A stretch of DNA of 62,573 bases from Allochromatium palmeri (GTDB lineage: Bacteria > Pseudomonadota > Gammaproteobacteria > Chromatiales > Chromatiaceae), in NCBI RefSeq assembly GCF_009720725.1, contig NZ_WNKT01000022.1, positions 1-62,573 of the forward strand, read 5' to 3'. A program made the position numbers and the translations under genes. The notes under the pieces are model-generated. The model was not told where the DNA came from. It saw nothing but the letters and a program-made list of their open reading frames with translations, and ran no database searches. Below, piece after piece: positions 31,992 through 42,152 of this stretch (within the stretch, counting starts at the first letter, position 1; each line of letters starts with the position of its first letter).

Positions 31992-32873
31992 ATGTACCAA
32001 GCCACACTGGATCAGCCACACGAAGCCTGCGCCGAGTATCGCTACCACCTGCTGCGTGCCGCCAGCGAGCGTTTCCAAGCCTCGATCGCGGACCTCGATC
32101 CCGAACAGCGCGCCGAGGTCGAGCACCAGGCCGAGCGGACCTGGGCCTTAGAGTCGTTGGTCCTGACGACGAGCGAGGCACGCGACACACTGATTTCGGA
32201 GCGACACCTTGCCGAGGCCGTGGCGGAGGTTCGGCGGCGTTATCCGAGTGAGTCGGCGTTCGTGGAAGATCTGGAGCGCAACGGGCTCGATGAGGCGGGG
32301 CTCGGTCGCGCACTTCAGCGCGAGCTGATGTTCGATGCGGTGATGACCCGTATCGGGGCACAGGCCGAGCCGGTCAGCGAGGACGACGAACGGCGTTTTC
32401 ACGCCGAGCATCGCGACCGCTTCGAAACCCCGGAGCGACGCCACGCCCGTCATCTTCTGATCACCATCAATGACGATTACGCCGAAAACAGCCGCGAGGC
32501 TGCACGCGCACGTATCGAGCGCCTGGCGGCTGAACTCAAGGAGCATCCGGAAGCGTTCGGTCAACTGGCGCGCCAGCACTCCGAGTGTCCGACAGCGATG
32601 GAGGATGGGCGTCTCGGCCTCCTACCCCCTGGTCAGCTCTATCCTGAACTCGACGCGGCGCTCTTTGCGCTCGGCGAAGGTCGGATCAGTGGCGTGATCG
32701 AGTCCGAGATCGGTTTTCATCTGCTCTGGTGCGAGCGCATCGAACCGGCGCGCGTGATCACGTTCGAGCACGCGCGCGCGCGCATTCGCACGCACCTCGA
32801 ATCCTACCGCCGCCGGGAGTGTCAGAAGGCCTGGATCGCACATTTGAAACAGGCCGGAGGCCGCGCGTCCTAG
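31992..32873 (+). CDS. nifM: Peptidyl-prolyl isomerase for NifH maturation
   Basis: This is 293 aa from the ATG at 31992; the frame is open to 31899, and a GTG at 31965 with GGAG upstream is an alternative start. An N-terminal helical domain (about 1-150) precedes a parvulin domain (about 155-260) with RHARHLLITINDDYAENSR, HSECPTAMEDGRLG and IGFHLLWCE, all close to Azotobacter NifM. NifM is needed to fold the Fe protein NifH. It is last in the nifV operon, and its stop overlaps the 3' end of the convergent hemerythrin-like gene by four bases. Confidence 0.92.
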   Translation: MYQATLDQPHEACAEYRYHLLRAASERFQASIADLDPEQRAEVEHQAERTWALESLVLTTSEARDTLISERHLAEAVAEVRRRYPSESAFVEDLERNGLDEAGLGRALQRELMFDAVMTRIGAQAEPVSEDDERRFHAEHRDRFETPERRHARHLLITINDDYAENSREAARARIERLAAELKEHPEAFGQLARQHSECPTAMEDGRLGLLPPGQLYPELDAALFALGEGRISGVIESEIGFHLLWCERIEPARVITFEHARARIRTHLESYRRRECQKAWIAHLKQAGGRAS

Positions 32874-33316
32874 GCGACTTGCCGCTCCTGCCCCTCAAGA
32901 TTGCGGATCAGTGGATAGAGATACTCAGTCTCGCGCTGCAGGCGATCCATCACTAGCGCGAACATCTGCTCGGTATCCTGGAGAAAGGAGGCGTGATCGT
33001 CGATCGTCAGCGCGTGACGCTTCTCCGAGCACCACTGCTTGACGTAGGAGGCGAAGATGCGCTTGATCTCGGTCGAGCCTGAGAGAAAGCGGTTGGCGGT
33101 GTTCTTGACCGACTGATCCGGATAGGACAGCAGCTTGCCGCACAGATCGCGATCGACGACCTCCATGTGCTCGCGGATATGATTCGTGAGATCGAAGAAC
33201 ACGTCGCAGGCGACATCGGTATCGCACATGGAACGCTCGCTCACCAGATAGAGAAAAACGTTCGAAAGCTCAGTGATCTTGTGGTTCTGAGCGTGTAATT
33301 GTTCAAAAGCGACCAT
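32870..33316 (-). CDS. Hemerythrin-like HHE protein
   Basis: This 148-aa all-helical protein shows a pattern of His and acidic residues like hemerythrin HHE proteins: HAQNHKITEL, NHIREHMEVVDRDL and a C-terminal RETEYLYPLI. The last helix lacks the usual HxxxxD, so a full di-iron site is not assured. Possible roles are O2, NO or iron handling. It converges on nifM with a four-base overlap. In a diazotroph a role in oxygen protection is attractive but unproven. The start has AGGAGG upstream. Confidence 0.7.
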   Translation of the reverse strand: MVAFEQLHAQNHKITELSNVFLYLVSERSMCDTDVACDVFFDLTNHIREHMEVVDRDLCGKLLSYPDQSVKNTANRFLSGSTEIKRIFASYVKQWCSEKRHALTIDDHASFLQDTEQMFALVMDRLQRETEYLYPLIRNLEGQERQVA

Positions 33317-33680
33317 GTTTGAGACTCCTCCTGTTCGATCGATGGCAAGGACGATTATTTTAGTGGCTTCCGCCGTAAAACGACGGCCTGACGGTGTTGG
33401 TGGCTGGCACAGGTCGCGTTATCAGGCCTCGCGACTCGAGTAAACCATGGAGCCTCTTGCATTTTACGCGAAATGCCGAGGATGAATATAGATTCCGTAT
33501 GCTCAATATTTATGTTTGTCACGGCATACGCCAACAAAATAGTCGGACATGATGGGCCGTCATCGGCGGAGGCGCGCGACCGGCAAGACCACACATCCGC
33601 CGAGCCTTTCCGGGCGCGATACAGGTTAAACTGCGCGACCTATCCAACATTGTAGGTCTCGCCCAAGGAGCGAACGCCCC
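33317..33680. other. Divergent promoter region, AT-rich, with inverted repeat
   Basis: These 364 bases separate the hemerythrin-like gene (minus) from the Trm112-like gene (plus). They contain a 7-base inverted repeat CGTATGC (33496-33502)/GCATACG (33524-33530) in an AT-rich patch and a GCCGT-AAAACG-ACGGC stem near 33369-33384. I found no NifA, sigma54 or FNR match. No ORF here is convincing. Confidence 0.45.
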
Positions 33681-33872
33681 ATGCTCGACAAAAAACTCCT
33701 CGACATCCTCGTCTGCCCGGTCACCAAGGGTCCGCTGATCCTCGACAAGGCGCGCGGAGAACTGATCTCGCTGTCGGCCCAGCTCGCCTATCCCATCCGG
33801 GACGACATCCCCATCATGCTGGAGGACGAGGCACGGCACCTCACGCTGGAAGAACTCGACAGCTATCGTTGA
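33681..33872 (+). CDS. Trm112/YcaR family protein
   Basis: This 63-aa protein has the family pattern [35 protein letters not shown] and a Leu/Glu-rich tail. Eukaryotic Trm112 is a zinc-binding activator of methyltransferases. The bacterial form, as here and in E. coli YcaR, keeps only one Cys and is uncharacterised. The start has AAGGAG 11 bases upstream. In many gammaproteobacteria it sits with lpxK and kdsB, which are not adjacent here. Confidence 0.9.
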   Translation: MLDKKLLDILVCPVTKGPLILDKARGELISLSAQLAYPIRDDIPIMLEDEARHLTLEELDSYR

Positions 33873-33895
33873 AGACGGCCCAGTAGCGTCAAGGC

Positions 33896-36676
33896 TCAAT
33901 GGGCGATGATCAGCCGCAGCGCATCGAGTCGAAGATGGGTCTTGCCGAACAGCGCCTCAAGCCGTTCGCGCCGGTATTTCAAGCGTGCGATCTCGTCGGG
34001 GCGGACTGTGGGGTTGACCTTGGCTAAGGTTAGCAGACGCTCCAATTCGTTCCCAAGCACCTGATCCATCCGCGCTCTGGCGTCCTGTTCCAGACGCCCA
34101 AGTGCTTCATGCGCCAACGCCTCGCCCTGCTCCAGCATTCCGGCCAGACGCACGGCCTGTGATTCGATCAGGGCGCGGGCGAGCTTGGCGTTGTGACTCA
34201 GACAGTCGCCGCGCAGGCTCGCGTGCGCAATCTCGCCGGCGCGATCGCGTCCCTCGGCATCGAGCAGCAGACGCACCGGAGTCGGCGGCAGAAAGTGGCC
34301 CATCTGGAGTTCGGGTGGGGCCGGACATTCGGCGACGTAGAGGATCTCCAGCAGCAGCGTTGCGCGCGCGAAGCGGGCGTCGTTCTGGATCAGGATCAGC
34401 GCCGCGCTGCCCAGTTCCGAGGCGGTCAGCAACTCCATCGCTTCGCGTGTCATCGGATGCTCCCAGGTCAGGAACTCGCGGTCCTCATGGGCCAGCGCCT
34501 GGGCGCGGTCGAAGGTCACGGTCAGCCCATCCTCGGGCAGACGCGGGAAGGTTTCTTGCAGCATCTGCGGACCGGGGCGCACCACCAGCGAGCCGCCGGG
34601 GCCGGGTTCGTGCTCAACGCCGAAGGCGTCCCAGAAGTCGGTCAGATAGTCCGCAACCGTGCGCTCGGCATCGAGGGCCGCGATCGACTCGACCAGCGCG
34701 GCATCGCGTGTAAGCCGGTGTGAATGCAGTTCGAGCAGCCGATCGCGTCCGGCGGCCAGGTCGCTGTTGAGCTGAGCGGCCAGCGCACGGGTCTCCGCGA
34801 TCAGGGCGTCAGTCAGCCCAGGCTCGCTCAACGCCGTGCTCAGACGCCCATCCAAGCGCTCATGCACGGCCGCAGCGGCTGGACACAGATGCTCGAAGGC
34901 GCCCAGTCCCTCGGCATACCAGCGACACAGCACCTCCATGGGACCGCCGCTCAGATAGGGCACATGCAGGCGGATGGTCTGGGTCTGGCCGATACGGTCG
35001 AGCCGGCCAATGCGCTGTTCGAGCAGATCCGGCTCCAGCGGCAGGTCGAACAGGATCAGATGATGAGCGAACTGGAAGTTGCGCCCCTCGCTGCCGATCT
35101 CTGAGCACAGCAGGATCTGGGTGCCATCCTCGACAGCGGCGAAATAGGCTGCGGCGCGGTCGCGCTCGACGATCTCCATGCCTTCGTGGAAGACGGCGGC
35201 ATGGAGTCCGGCGCGCTGACGCAGCGCCTCGCGCAGTTCGAGCACGGTGCGCGCCTGGGCGCAGATCAGCAGCACCTTGGCCGGACGCAGGGCGCGCAGA
35301 GTGGCGATCAGCCAGTCGAGGCGTGGGTCGAACGCCTCCCAGCCGGGGCCATGCGCATGCTCGGGCGTCAGACGCGCCAGTGGGTCCGCGAGCGCACGAT
35401 AGGCGTCAGGCTCCGGCAGCGGATGCGCCATCAGCTCACGGCGCGGAAAGCCGGGGATGGTGGCGCGGGTGTTGCGAAAGAGCACGCGCCCGGTGCCGTG
35501 ACGGTCGATCAGACGTTCGATGAGCGTCTCGCGATCCAGTCCGTCGAACTCGCCGAGCAGCGAAGCGAGCCGTGCCCGGTCTTCGTCGTCGAGTGGTTCG
35601 TCATCGAGCAGCCGGGCGGCCAGCGCAGCAATGGGTGCATAGCGCGCCTCCTCATCCTGGAAGGCGATTGGATCATGGAAGCGCGCCGGGTCGAGCAGAC
35701 GCAGGCGTCCGAAATGACCGGCGCGGCCGAGCTGTTCGGGCGTGGCCGTCAGCAGCAGCACCGATGGAATCCGCTTCGCCAGTGCCTCGACCAGCCGATA
35801 GGCCGGACTCGACTCGGTCTCCGACCAGGTCAGATGATGGGCTTCATCGACGATCAGCAGATCCCAAGGCGCCTCCAGCACCGCCTGCCCGGCCGCCGGC
35901 TGCTCGACCAGCAGCTCCAGCCCGCAGAGCACGCGCTGCTCAGACAGAAAGGGGTTGTCGTCCTGGATCGAGTCGAAGCGTTCCTGGTCGAAGAGCGCCA
36001 GCGCCAGATTGAAGCGGCGGCGCATCTCGACCAGCCATTGATGGAGCAGCGGCTCGGGGGTGAGGATCAGCACCCGGTGCGCGCCGCCTGTGAGCCGCAT
36101 GCGGTGCAGGATCAGCCCGGCCTCGATGGTCTTGCCCAGCCCGACCTCGTCGGCCAGGAGCACGCGCGGGGCCTCGCGGCGCGAGACCTCGGCGGCGATA
36201 TGCAGCTGATGCGGGATGAGCGCCACGCGCGCACCGACCAGCCCCAGGGTCGCTGAACCGGCCTCGCGCCTCCCCTGCGTCCAGGTCCGATGACGCAGCC
36301 GGAACCAGTGATCGCTGTCGAGCCGTGCCGCCAGCAGGCGCTGGCCCGGGCGGTTGAAGATCAGGCGGTCGTCGAGTTCGGCCTCGGGCAGGTCGTGGAT
36401 CAGTCCGGCCTGATCTTCGCCACGATAGGTGATGAGTCCATGCGCGGTACGCACCTCGATCACCCGCAGCTCACGCCCGGCGCGGTCGCGGATCCGCTCG
36501 TTGCGTCCCACCACCAGCCGGGCCAGCGGCGCCTCGTGCCGCGCATAGAGCCGGGTTTCGCCAGTCGCCGGATAGGCGATGCGCACATGACGGCCCTCGA
36601 CGGCCTCGACCAGGCCGAGTCCAAGCTCGGTCTGGGTCTCGCTCAGCCAACGCTGACCGGGTACGAAATCTTGCAT
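33896..36676 (-). CDS. rapA: RNA polymerase-associated SWI2/SNF2 ATPase RapA
   Basis: This 926-aa protein has N-terminal Tudor-like domains (about 1-110; DFVPGQRWLSETQTELGLG), a SNF2 ATPase core (DEVGLGKTIEAGLIL for Walker A, DEAHHL for Walker B, LLLTATP) and the helicase C domain (GSEGRNFQFAHHLILFDLP, QRIGRLDRIGQ), with C-terminal RapA-specific domains. RapA recycles stalled RNA polymerase using ATP. Length is near E. coli RapA (968 aa). It reads from its own start at 36676, only 45 bases from the kinase gene stop, so it may be cotranscribed with that gene. Confidence 0.95.
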   Translation of the reverse strand: MQDFVPGQRWLSETQTELGLGLVEAVEGRHVRIAYPATGETRLYARHEAPLARLVVGRNERIRDRAGRELRVIEVRTAHGLITYRGEDQAGLIHDLPEAELDDRLIFNRPGQRLLAARLDSDHWFRLRHRTWTQGRREAGSATLGLVGARVALIPHQLHIAAEVSRREAPRVLLADEVGLGKTIEAGLILHRMRLTGGAHRVLILTPEPLLHQWLVEMRRRFNLALALFDQERFDSIQDDNPFLSEQRVLCGLELLVEQPAAGQAVLEAPWDLLIVDEAHHLTWSETESSPAYRLVEALAKRIPSVLLLTATPEQLGRAGHFGRLRLLDPARFHDPIAFQDEEARYAPIAALAARLLDDEPLDDEDRARLASLLGEFDGLDRETLIERLIDRHGTGRVLFRNTRATIPGFPRRELMAHPLPEPDAYRALADPLARLTPEHAHGPGWEAFDPRLDWLIATLRALRPAKVLLICAQARTVLELREALRQRAGLHAAVFHEGMEIVERDRAAAYFAAVEDGTQILLCSEIGSEGRNFQFAHHLILFDLPLEPDLLEQRIGRLDRIGQTQTIRLHVPYLSGGPMEVLCRWYAEGLGAFEHLCPAAAAVHERLDGRLSTALSEPGLTDALIAETRALAAQLNSDLAAGRDRLLELHSHRLTRDAALVESIAALDAERTVADYLTDFWDAFGVEHEPGPGGSLVVRPGPQMLQETFPRLPEDGLTVTFDRAQALAHEDREFLTWEHPMTREAMELLTASELGSAALILIQNDARFARATLLLEILYVAECPAPPELQMGHFLPPTPVRLLLDAEGRDRAGEIAHASLRGDCLSHNAKLARALIESQAVRLAGMLEQGEALAHEALGRLEQDARARMDQVLGNELERLLTLAKVNPTVRPDEIARLKYRRERLEALFGKTHLRLDALRLIIAH

Positions 36677-36721
36677 ACAGAACGATCACTCAAATCATCT
36701 AGTGGTAGCCAAGCCGAGCAC

Positions 36722-39307
36722 TCAAACGGAACGCCGGGCCTGGATGTCGCGCAAGGTGTGCGCCGCCCGCTCGAACTCGAAGCCCTGGATCTGGTCGATG
36801 AGCTCCTGGGCACCCTCGCCGAGCACTGTGTTCAGAAGTCCCGTTTTATCACGCACGAACCGCAGGGCGCGCACGTCATTTTCAGCCAGGAGGACGGACA
36901 GTTCGGCGAGTAGCGAGTCAAGTTGTTCCAGATTCACCGACCCCGTCCGCTCAGCGACATGAGGCACCGGACTCGTCGCGCCACCCTCGAACACCTGCGG
37001 GGACGAATCGACGTCGCTGACCTCCCCTTCGAGCCTGAGCTGCTCCGGTTGGAGCGATGTGCGCAGCCGCACGCTCATCCAGAAGGTACTGCCCTGGCCC
37101 GGCTCGCTCACCACCCCCACATCCCCTTGCATGAGGTTGGCCAGACGGCGCGCGATCGCCAGACCCAGACCCGTGCCGCCATAACGTCGGGTCGTCGACT
37201 CATCGCCCTGCATGAATGGCATGAACAGACGCGCCTGCTGTTCGGCGCTCAAGCCGATCCCCTGATCCTCGACCTCGAGACGTAGCTGAATCCAGTCGGC
37301 TTCATTGGCTTCCAGCCAGGCACGGACCCGGATCTCGCCCTGATCGGAGAACTTGATGGCGTTGGCGACGAAATTGAGCAAAACCTGTTGCAGACGCAGG
37401 GCATCGCCGGTCAGATACTCGGGTAAGTCGGGGGCGATCTCGGCGCGCAGCCGCAGCCCCTTCTTCCGTGCCCGCTCGCCGAGCAGGCTGAAGGTCTGTC
37501 CAATCAGATGCCGGAGCGAGAAGTCGCTCAGTTCAAGCCTGAGATGCCCGGCTTCGATCTTGGACAGATCCAGGATGTCGTCGATGATACGCAACAGATG
37601 GATTGCGGCCTCGCCCATCTTGTGCAACCAGTCCAGCGCGCGCGGGTTCGTGACGTCGCGTTGGAGCAGATGATTCAGACCGATGATGGCATTCATCGGC
37701 GTGCGGATCTCGTGACTCATGTTGGCCAGAAAAGCACTCTTGGCGCGGTTGGCCGCCTCGGCCGCATCGCGCGCCTCGCTCAATTCCTGGGTGCGCGCGG
37801 CCACCAGTGACTCCAGGTGCTGACGATAAAGCGCCAACTCGGCTTCGGCGCTTTTGCGTGCCGTGACATCGAAGAAGGTCACGACGATCTGCTGGAGGCG
37901 TCCCTGCTCGTCCCACAGCGGATGCGCCTCGCATTGCAACCAGGTCAGTCTGGCGTCATCGGGCTTGAGAATTCCCAGCACGAGATCCTGCAAAACCTCC
38001 CCGGTATTCGCGACACGGCTGACCGGATATTCGGTCAGCGGCATCGGTGCTCCATCCTCGCGGAAAAAGTGCCAAGCCGGATCGATGGCCGTGCGACCGT
38101 GCAACTGATCGAGCGTCAGCCCCATGAGGCGCGAGGCCATGGGGTTGGCAAGGAGGATGCCGGTATCTGGACCATGCACCACGACACCCACATGGAGATT
38201 GTCGAGCAGCTCGCGATAATCGCGCTCACTCTTGCGCAGAGCAATCTCGGCTTCCTCGCGCGCCTTGAGTTCCATGGCCAATCGCACGGCCAGCAGACGA
38301 AAACGGTTCATGGCGAGCAACAGTGCCGCGATCAGCAGACTGAGGAGTGTCCCGCTAGCGGCGACCATCCAGACTCGAACGTCCCAGCGCAACACCGCCC
38401 GCAGATTGGGCTGGGTCAGATACAGGGTCCAGCGCTGGCCATTGAAGTTGATCGGGATGGACTGAGCGCCCAAGCCTGAGCCGTCCCAGTCAGCGGACGC
38501 CGTTGGATCGCTGTCATGCATCAGCGCCTCGGGTGTTGCCCGATCGCCCGTGTAGAGCCGCAGATGGATGTGCCGTTCAAGATCCCAGTTCCCGAGGATG
38601 CCGCGCATCAGGTCGTCCATGCGGTAGGGGCTGTAGACCCAACCGATCAGAGCCGCACGACGTTGTTCGATGGTTTCGGTCGGCATCCCGACACGATAGA
38701 CCGGAACATACATCAGGGCTCCGGCCTGGATGTCCTCATCGGTTTCCTGGACCAGCAACACCTTGCCGGAGAGTGTCGCCAAATCCAGATCGCGCGCCCG
38801 CTCCATTGCCGCGCGACGCACAGGCTCGGAGAACATGTCGTAGCCAAAGGCCCGCAGATTACGCCCCGAGAAGGGTTCCAGATAGACGATGGCGGTATAA
38901 AACGGACGCGTCCCCTCGGGCCAGACGCGATAGTCCGGAAAACCCTCGGCGCGAATCATCTGCTCGTGCTCGGCCAGCCGCTCGGGCGCCATGGCCAGCG
39001 CGAAACCGAAACCCAGCACGCCAGGCAGGTTCAGGTGAACCTTCGAGTGCTGGACGAACGCGCGCCACTCCGCCCGGCTGACCTGCTCCGACCCCATGAA
39101 AAAAGCGGCCCCGCTGCGCAGCAGCAAGGCGTGGTCATGCAACCGGGCCTGGATCTTGGTGGCGCCCTCCTGGCCGATCAGCAGCAGTTCACGCTGAAAC
39201 AGTGATTCGACATCCGCCCGTGTATAAAACGTAGCGAGCAGCGTCAACAGCAGCCCAAGAACGAGCGCGATGGCAGCAATCACAAAACGTCTTTGAGGGT
39301 CCAGCAT
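36722..39307 (-). CDS. CHASE-PAS membrane histidine kinase
   Basis: This 861-aa kinase has a first membrane segment (about 9-28), a periplasmic CHASE domain (about 75-275), a second membrane segment (about 315-335), PAS (about 365-480), HisKA with His532 in ANMSHEIRTPMNAI, and HATPase with GTGLGLAIARRLA (about 640-755). No receiver domain follows. The last 65 residues (LEQLDSLLAELSVLLAEND and onward) resemble the C-terminal helical module of larger hybrid kinases, but without a phosphotransfer His. It may be derived from a hybrid kinase that lost REC. The output partner is not in the window. Confidence 0.92.
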   Translation of the reverse strand: MLDPQRRFVIAAIALVLGLLLTLLATFYTRADVESLFQRELLLIGQEGATKIQARLHDHALLLRSGAAFFMGSEQVSRAEWRAFVQHSKVHLNLPGVLGFGFALAMAPERLAEHEQMIRAEGFPDYRVWPEGTRPFYTAIVYLEPFSGRNLRAFGYDMFSEPVRRAAMERARDLDLATLSGKVLLVQETDEDIQAGALMYVPVYRVGMPTETIEQRRAALIGWVYSPYRMDDLMRGILGNWDLERHIHLRLYTGDRATPEALMHDSDPTASADWDGSGLGAQSIPINFNGQRWTLYLTQPNLRAVLRWDVRVWMVAASGTLLSLLIAALLLAMNRFRLLAVRLAMELKAREEAEIALRKSERDYRELLDNLHVGVVVHGPDTGILLANPMASRLMGLTLDQLHGRTAIDPAWHFFREDGAPMPLTEYPVSRVANTGEVLQDLVLGILKPDDARLTWLQCEAHPLWDEQGRLQQIVVTFFDVTARKSAEAELALYRQHLESLVAARTQELSEARDAAEAANRAKSAFLANMSHEIRTPMNAIIGLNHLLQRDVTNPRALDWLHKMGEAAIHLLRIIDDILDLSKIEAGHLRLELSDFSLRHLIGQTFSLLGERARKKGLRLRAEIAPDLPEYLTGDALRLQQVLLNFVANAIKFSDQGEIRVRAWLEANEADWIQLRLEVEDQGIGLSAEQQARLFMPFMQGDESTTRRYGGTGLGLAIARRLANLMQGDVGVVSEPGQGSTFWMSVRLRTSLQPEQLRLEGEVSDVDSSPQVFEGGATSPVPHVAERTGSVNLEQLDSLLAELSVLLAENDVRALRFVRDKTGLLNTVLGEGAQELIDQIQGFEFERAAHTLRDIQARRSV

Positions 39308-39418
39308 AAATCTCGCCTAGAGGCACACTGAGTCCGAGAGCGTCCAAGGCCAGTGATAGCGCCGATTGTGCTACCGTTGAGCGTCCGTTGATGGCCAACG
39401 TATCCGAGCACGCGCCTG

Positions 39419-42142
39419 ATGACAACCCAATATCCATTGATCCTCGTTGATGCCTCCGGCTATCTGTTTCGAGCCTATCATGCCCTGCCGAAGCTGACCA
39501 ACTCGCACGGCGAGCCGACCGGTGCCCTGGTCGGCGTGCTCAACATGCTGCGCAAGCTCATCGAGGATCATCGGCCCGAATATATCGGCGTGGTCTTCGA
39601 TGCCGGTGGGCGCGGTTTCCGTCACGAACTCTATCCCGACTACAAGGCCAACCGCCCGCCGATGCCGGAGGATCTGCGTGCCCAGATCGAGCCGCTGCTG
39701 GCGATCATCCGCGCCATGGGACTGCCGCTGCTGGTGGTGCCGGGCGTGGAGGCTGACGATGTGATCGGTACGCTCGCCACTCAGGCCGCCGCAGTGAACC
39801 TGCCGACCCTGATCTCGACCGGGGACAAGGATCTGGCGCAACTGGTCGGCGAGCATGTGACCCTGATCAACACCATGACCGGTATCGTGCTCGACCCGGA
39901 GGGGGTGCGCGAGAAGTTCGGCGTGCCACCCGAGCGCATCGTCGACTATCTGGCCCTGATGGGCGATAGTGTCGACAACGTGCCCGGCGTGCCCAAGTGC
40001 GGACCCAAGACGGCGGTCAAATGGATCGCCGAATACGGTGATCTCGATGGGGTCATCGCCCAGTCTGATTCGATCAAAGGCAAGATCGGCGAGTCGCTGC
40101 GTGCGGTGCTCGATCAGCTTCCACTCGCGCGCCAGCTCACCCGCATCAAACGTGACGTCGCGCTCGATCTGGGACCAACCGATCTGCGCCCGGCTCCGCC
40201 CGATGTCGAGACGCTGCGCGACTGGTACGAACGGCTAGGGTCGCGCCGTCTGCTGGCGACACTCGATGGGGTTGGAGTCGCCGGAGCGTCATCTGCGGCA
40301 AATACGCACCATCCGGAGCACCAGACCGAGTCTGGGGCCGAGTATGAGCTGGTGCTGACCGAAGCCGCCCTGGAGGGCTGGGTGAGTCGTCTGCAAACAG
40401 CCGCACTCTTCGCCTTCGACACCGAGACCACGGCGCTCGACGCCATGCAGGCCGAACTGGTGGGCGTTTCGTTCGCGCTCGAACCTGGACAGGCGGCCTA
40501 TGTCCCGCTTGCGCATGTCTATCCGGGCGCCCCCGATCAACTCGACCGTGACTACGTTCTGGCCCGATTGAAACCGCTGCTGGAAGACGCCGACCGCCTC
40601 AAGGTCGGCCAGAACCTCAAGTACGACATGAGCGTGCTCGCCCGCTATGACATCACAGTGCGCGGCATCGCCCACGACACATTGCTCGCCAGCTATGTGC
40701 TCGACAGCACCGCGCGCCACGACCTGGACTCGCTCGCCAAACGCTTTCTGAATCACGACACCATCCGCTTCGAGGATGTCGCCGGCAAGGGCGCCAAGCA
40801 GCTCGGGTTCGATCAGGTGCCGCTGGAACAGGCTGGACCCTATGCCGCCGAGGACGCCGAGGTCACACTACGCCTGCATCAGCTCTTCCAGCCGCGTCTC
40901 GCCGCCGTGCCGGCACTCGAACAGCTCTATCGCGAGATCGAGATGCCGCTGGTGCCTGTACTCTCGCGTCTGGAGCGCGCCGGGGTACTGATCGACAGCA
41001 CTCAGCTCGCCAAACAGAGCGCCGACCTGGCTCGCCGGATCCTCGAACTGGAGGAAACCGCCTACCGGGTCGCGGGCCGGCGCTTCAATCTCGGCTCGCC
41101 CAAACAGATCGGTGCAATCTTCTTCGACGAGCTGGGTCTGCCGGTCGTGGCCAAGACGCCCAAGGGTGCGCCCTCGACCTCCGAGGACGTGCTCGAACGT
41201 TTGGCCAGTGACGGCCATGAGCTGCCCCGGATCATCCTCGACCATCGCGGACTGTCCAAGCTCAAGTCGACCTATACCGACAAGCTGCCGCGCATGGTCG
41301 ACCCAGATACCGGGCGTGTCCACACCTCCTATCATCAGGCGGTCACGGCCACCGGGCGGCTCTCTTCCAGCGATCCCAATCTGCAGAACATCCCGATCCG
41401 CACCGAGCAAGGGCGACGCATCCGCCACGCCTTTATCGCCGCTCCCGGCCATCGACTGCTCGCCGCCGACTATTCGCAGATCGAATTGCGGATCATGGCG
41501 CATCTCTCGGGCGATGAACGCCTGCTCGCCGCCTTTGCCAGCGGCCAGGACATCCACCGCGCCACCGCCGCCGAAATCCTGGGGCTGGCGCCTGAGGCCG
41601 TGACCAGCGAACAGCGCCGCTCGGCCAAGGCCATCAACTTTGGACTCATCTACGGCATGTCGGCTTTTGGACTGGCGCGTCAGCTCGGCATCGAGCGCGG
41701 CGCGGCTCAGGAATATGTCGATCGCTATTTCGCGCGCTATCCGGGCGTGCGCGCGTTCATGGACCGCACCCGCCGGCAGGCGCGCGAAGACGGCTATGTC
41801 GAGACGCTCTGCGGGCGCCGGCTGCATCTGCCTGAGATCGGCCATGGCAACCAGGCCCGGCGCGCGGCGGCCGAGCGCACTGCCATCAACGCACCGATGC
41901 AGGGCACGGCGGCGGACATCATCAAGCGCGCCATGATCGCCGTCGATGCCTGGATCGAAGTCGAGCGGCCCGCCGCGCGGCTCATCATGCAGGTCCACGA
42001 CGAACTGGTGCTGGAGGTCGCTGAGTCGGTGGTCGAGGAGGCAAGCGCGCGTGTTCGCACCGCGATGGAAGCCGCCGCCGAACTCGCTGTGCCCCTGGTG
42101 GTGGACGTCGGTGTGGGCGAGAACTGGGACGACGCACACTGA
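39419..42142 (+). CDS. polA: DNA polymerase I
   Basis: This 907-aa protein has the 5' nuclease domain (about 1-290), an active 3'-5' proofreading exonuclease (FDTETTALD, VGQNLKYDMSVL and YAAEDAEVT supply the metal-binding residues) and the family A polymerase (ADYSQIELRIMAHLSGD motif A, KAINFGLIYGMSAFGLARQL O-helix, QVHDELVLEV motif C). Length is close to E. coli Pol I (928 aa). It removes RNA primers and fills repair gaps. A small RNA candidate and two terminators follow its stop. Confidence 0.98.
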   Translation: MTTQYPLILVDASGYLFRAYHALPKLTNSHGEPTGALVGVLNMLRKLIEDHRPEYIGVVFDAGGRGFRHELYPDYKANRPPMPEDLRAQIEPLLAIIRAMGLPLLVVPGVEADDVIGTLATQAAAVNLPTLISTGDKDLAQLVGEHVTLINTMTGIVLDPEGVREKFGVPPERIVDYLALMGDSVDNVPGVPKCGPKTAVKWIAEYGDLDGVIAQSDSIKGKIGESLRAVLDQLPLARQLTRIKRDVALDLGPTDLRPAPPDVETLRDWYERLGSRRLLATLDGVGVAGASSAANTHHPEHQTESGAEYELVLTEAALEGWVSRLQTAALFAFDTETTALDAMQAELVGVSFALEPGQAAYVPLAHVYPGAPDQLDRDYVLARLKPLLEDADRLKVGQNLKYDMSVLARYDITVRGIAHDTLLASYVLDSTARHDLDSLAKRFLNHDTIRFEDVAGKGAKQLGFDQVPLEQAGPYAAEDAEVTLRLHQLFQPRLAAVPALEQLYREIEMPLVPVLSRLERAGVLIDSTQLAKQSADLARRILELEETAYRVAGRRFNLGSPKQIGAIFFDELGLPVVAKTPKGAPSTSEDVLERLASDGHELPRIILDHRGLSKLKSTYTDKLPRMVDPDTGRVHTSYHQAVTATGRLSSSDPNLQNIPIRTEQGRRIRHAFIAAPGHRLLAADYSQIELRIMAHLSGDERLLAAFASGQDIHRATAAEILGLAPEAVTSEQRRSAKAINFGLIYGMSAFGLARQLGIERGAAQEYVDRYFARYPGVRAFMDRTRRQAREDGYVETLCGRRLHLPEIGHGNQARRAAAERTAINAPMQGTAADIIKRAMIAVDAWIEVERPAARLIMQVHDELVLEVAESVVEEASARVRTAMEAAAELAVPLVVDVGVGENWDDAH

Positions 42143-42152
42143 ATCAGGCAGG

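Noticed and set aside
33361-33430. NifA site upstream of the hemerythrin-like gene
   Set aside because: TGT and ACA are 11, not 10, bases apart and no sigma54 promoter follows.
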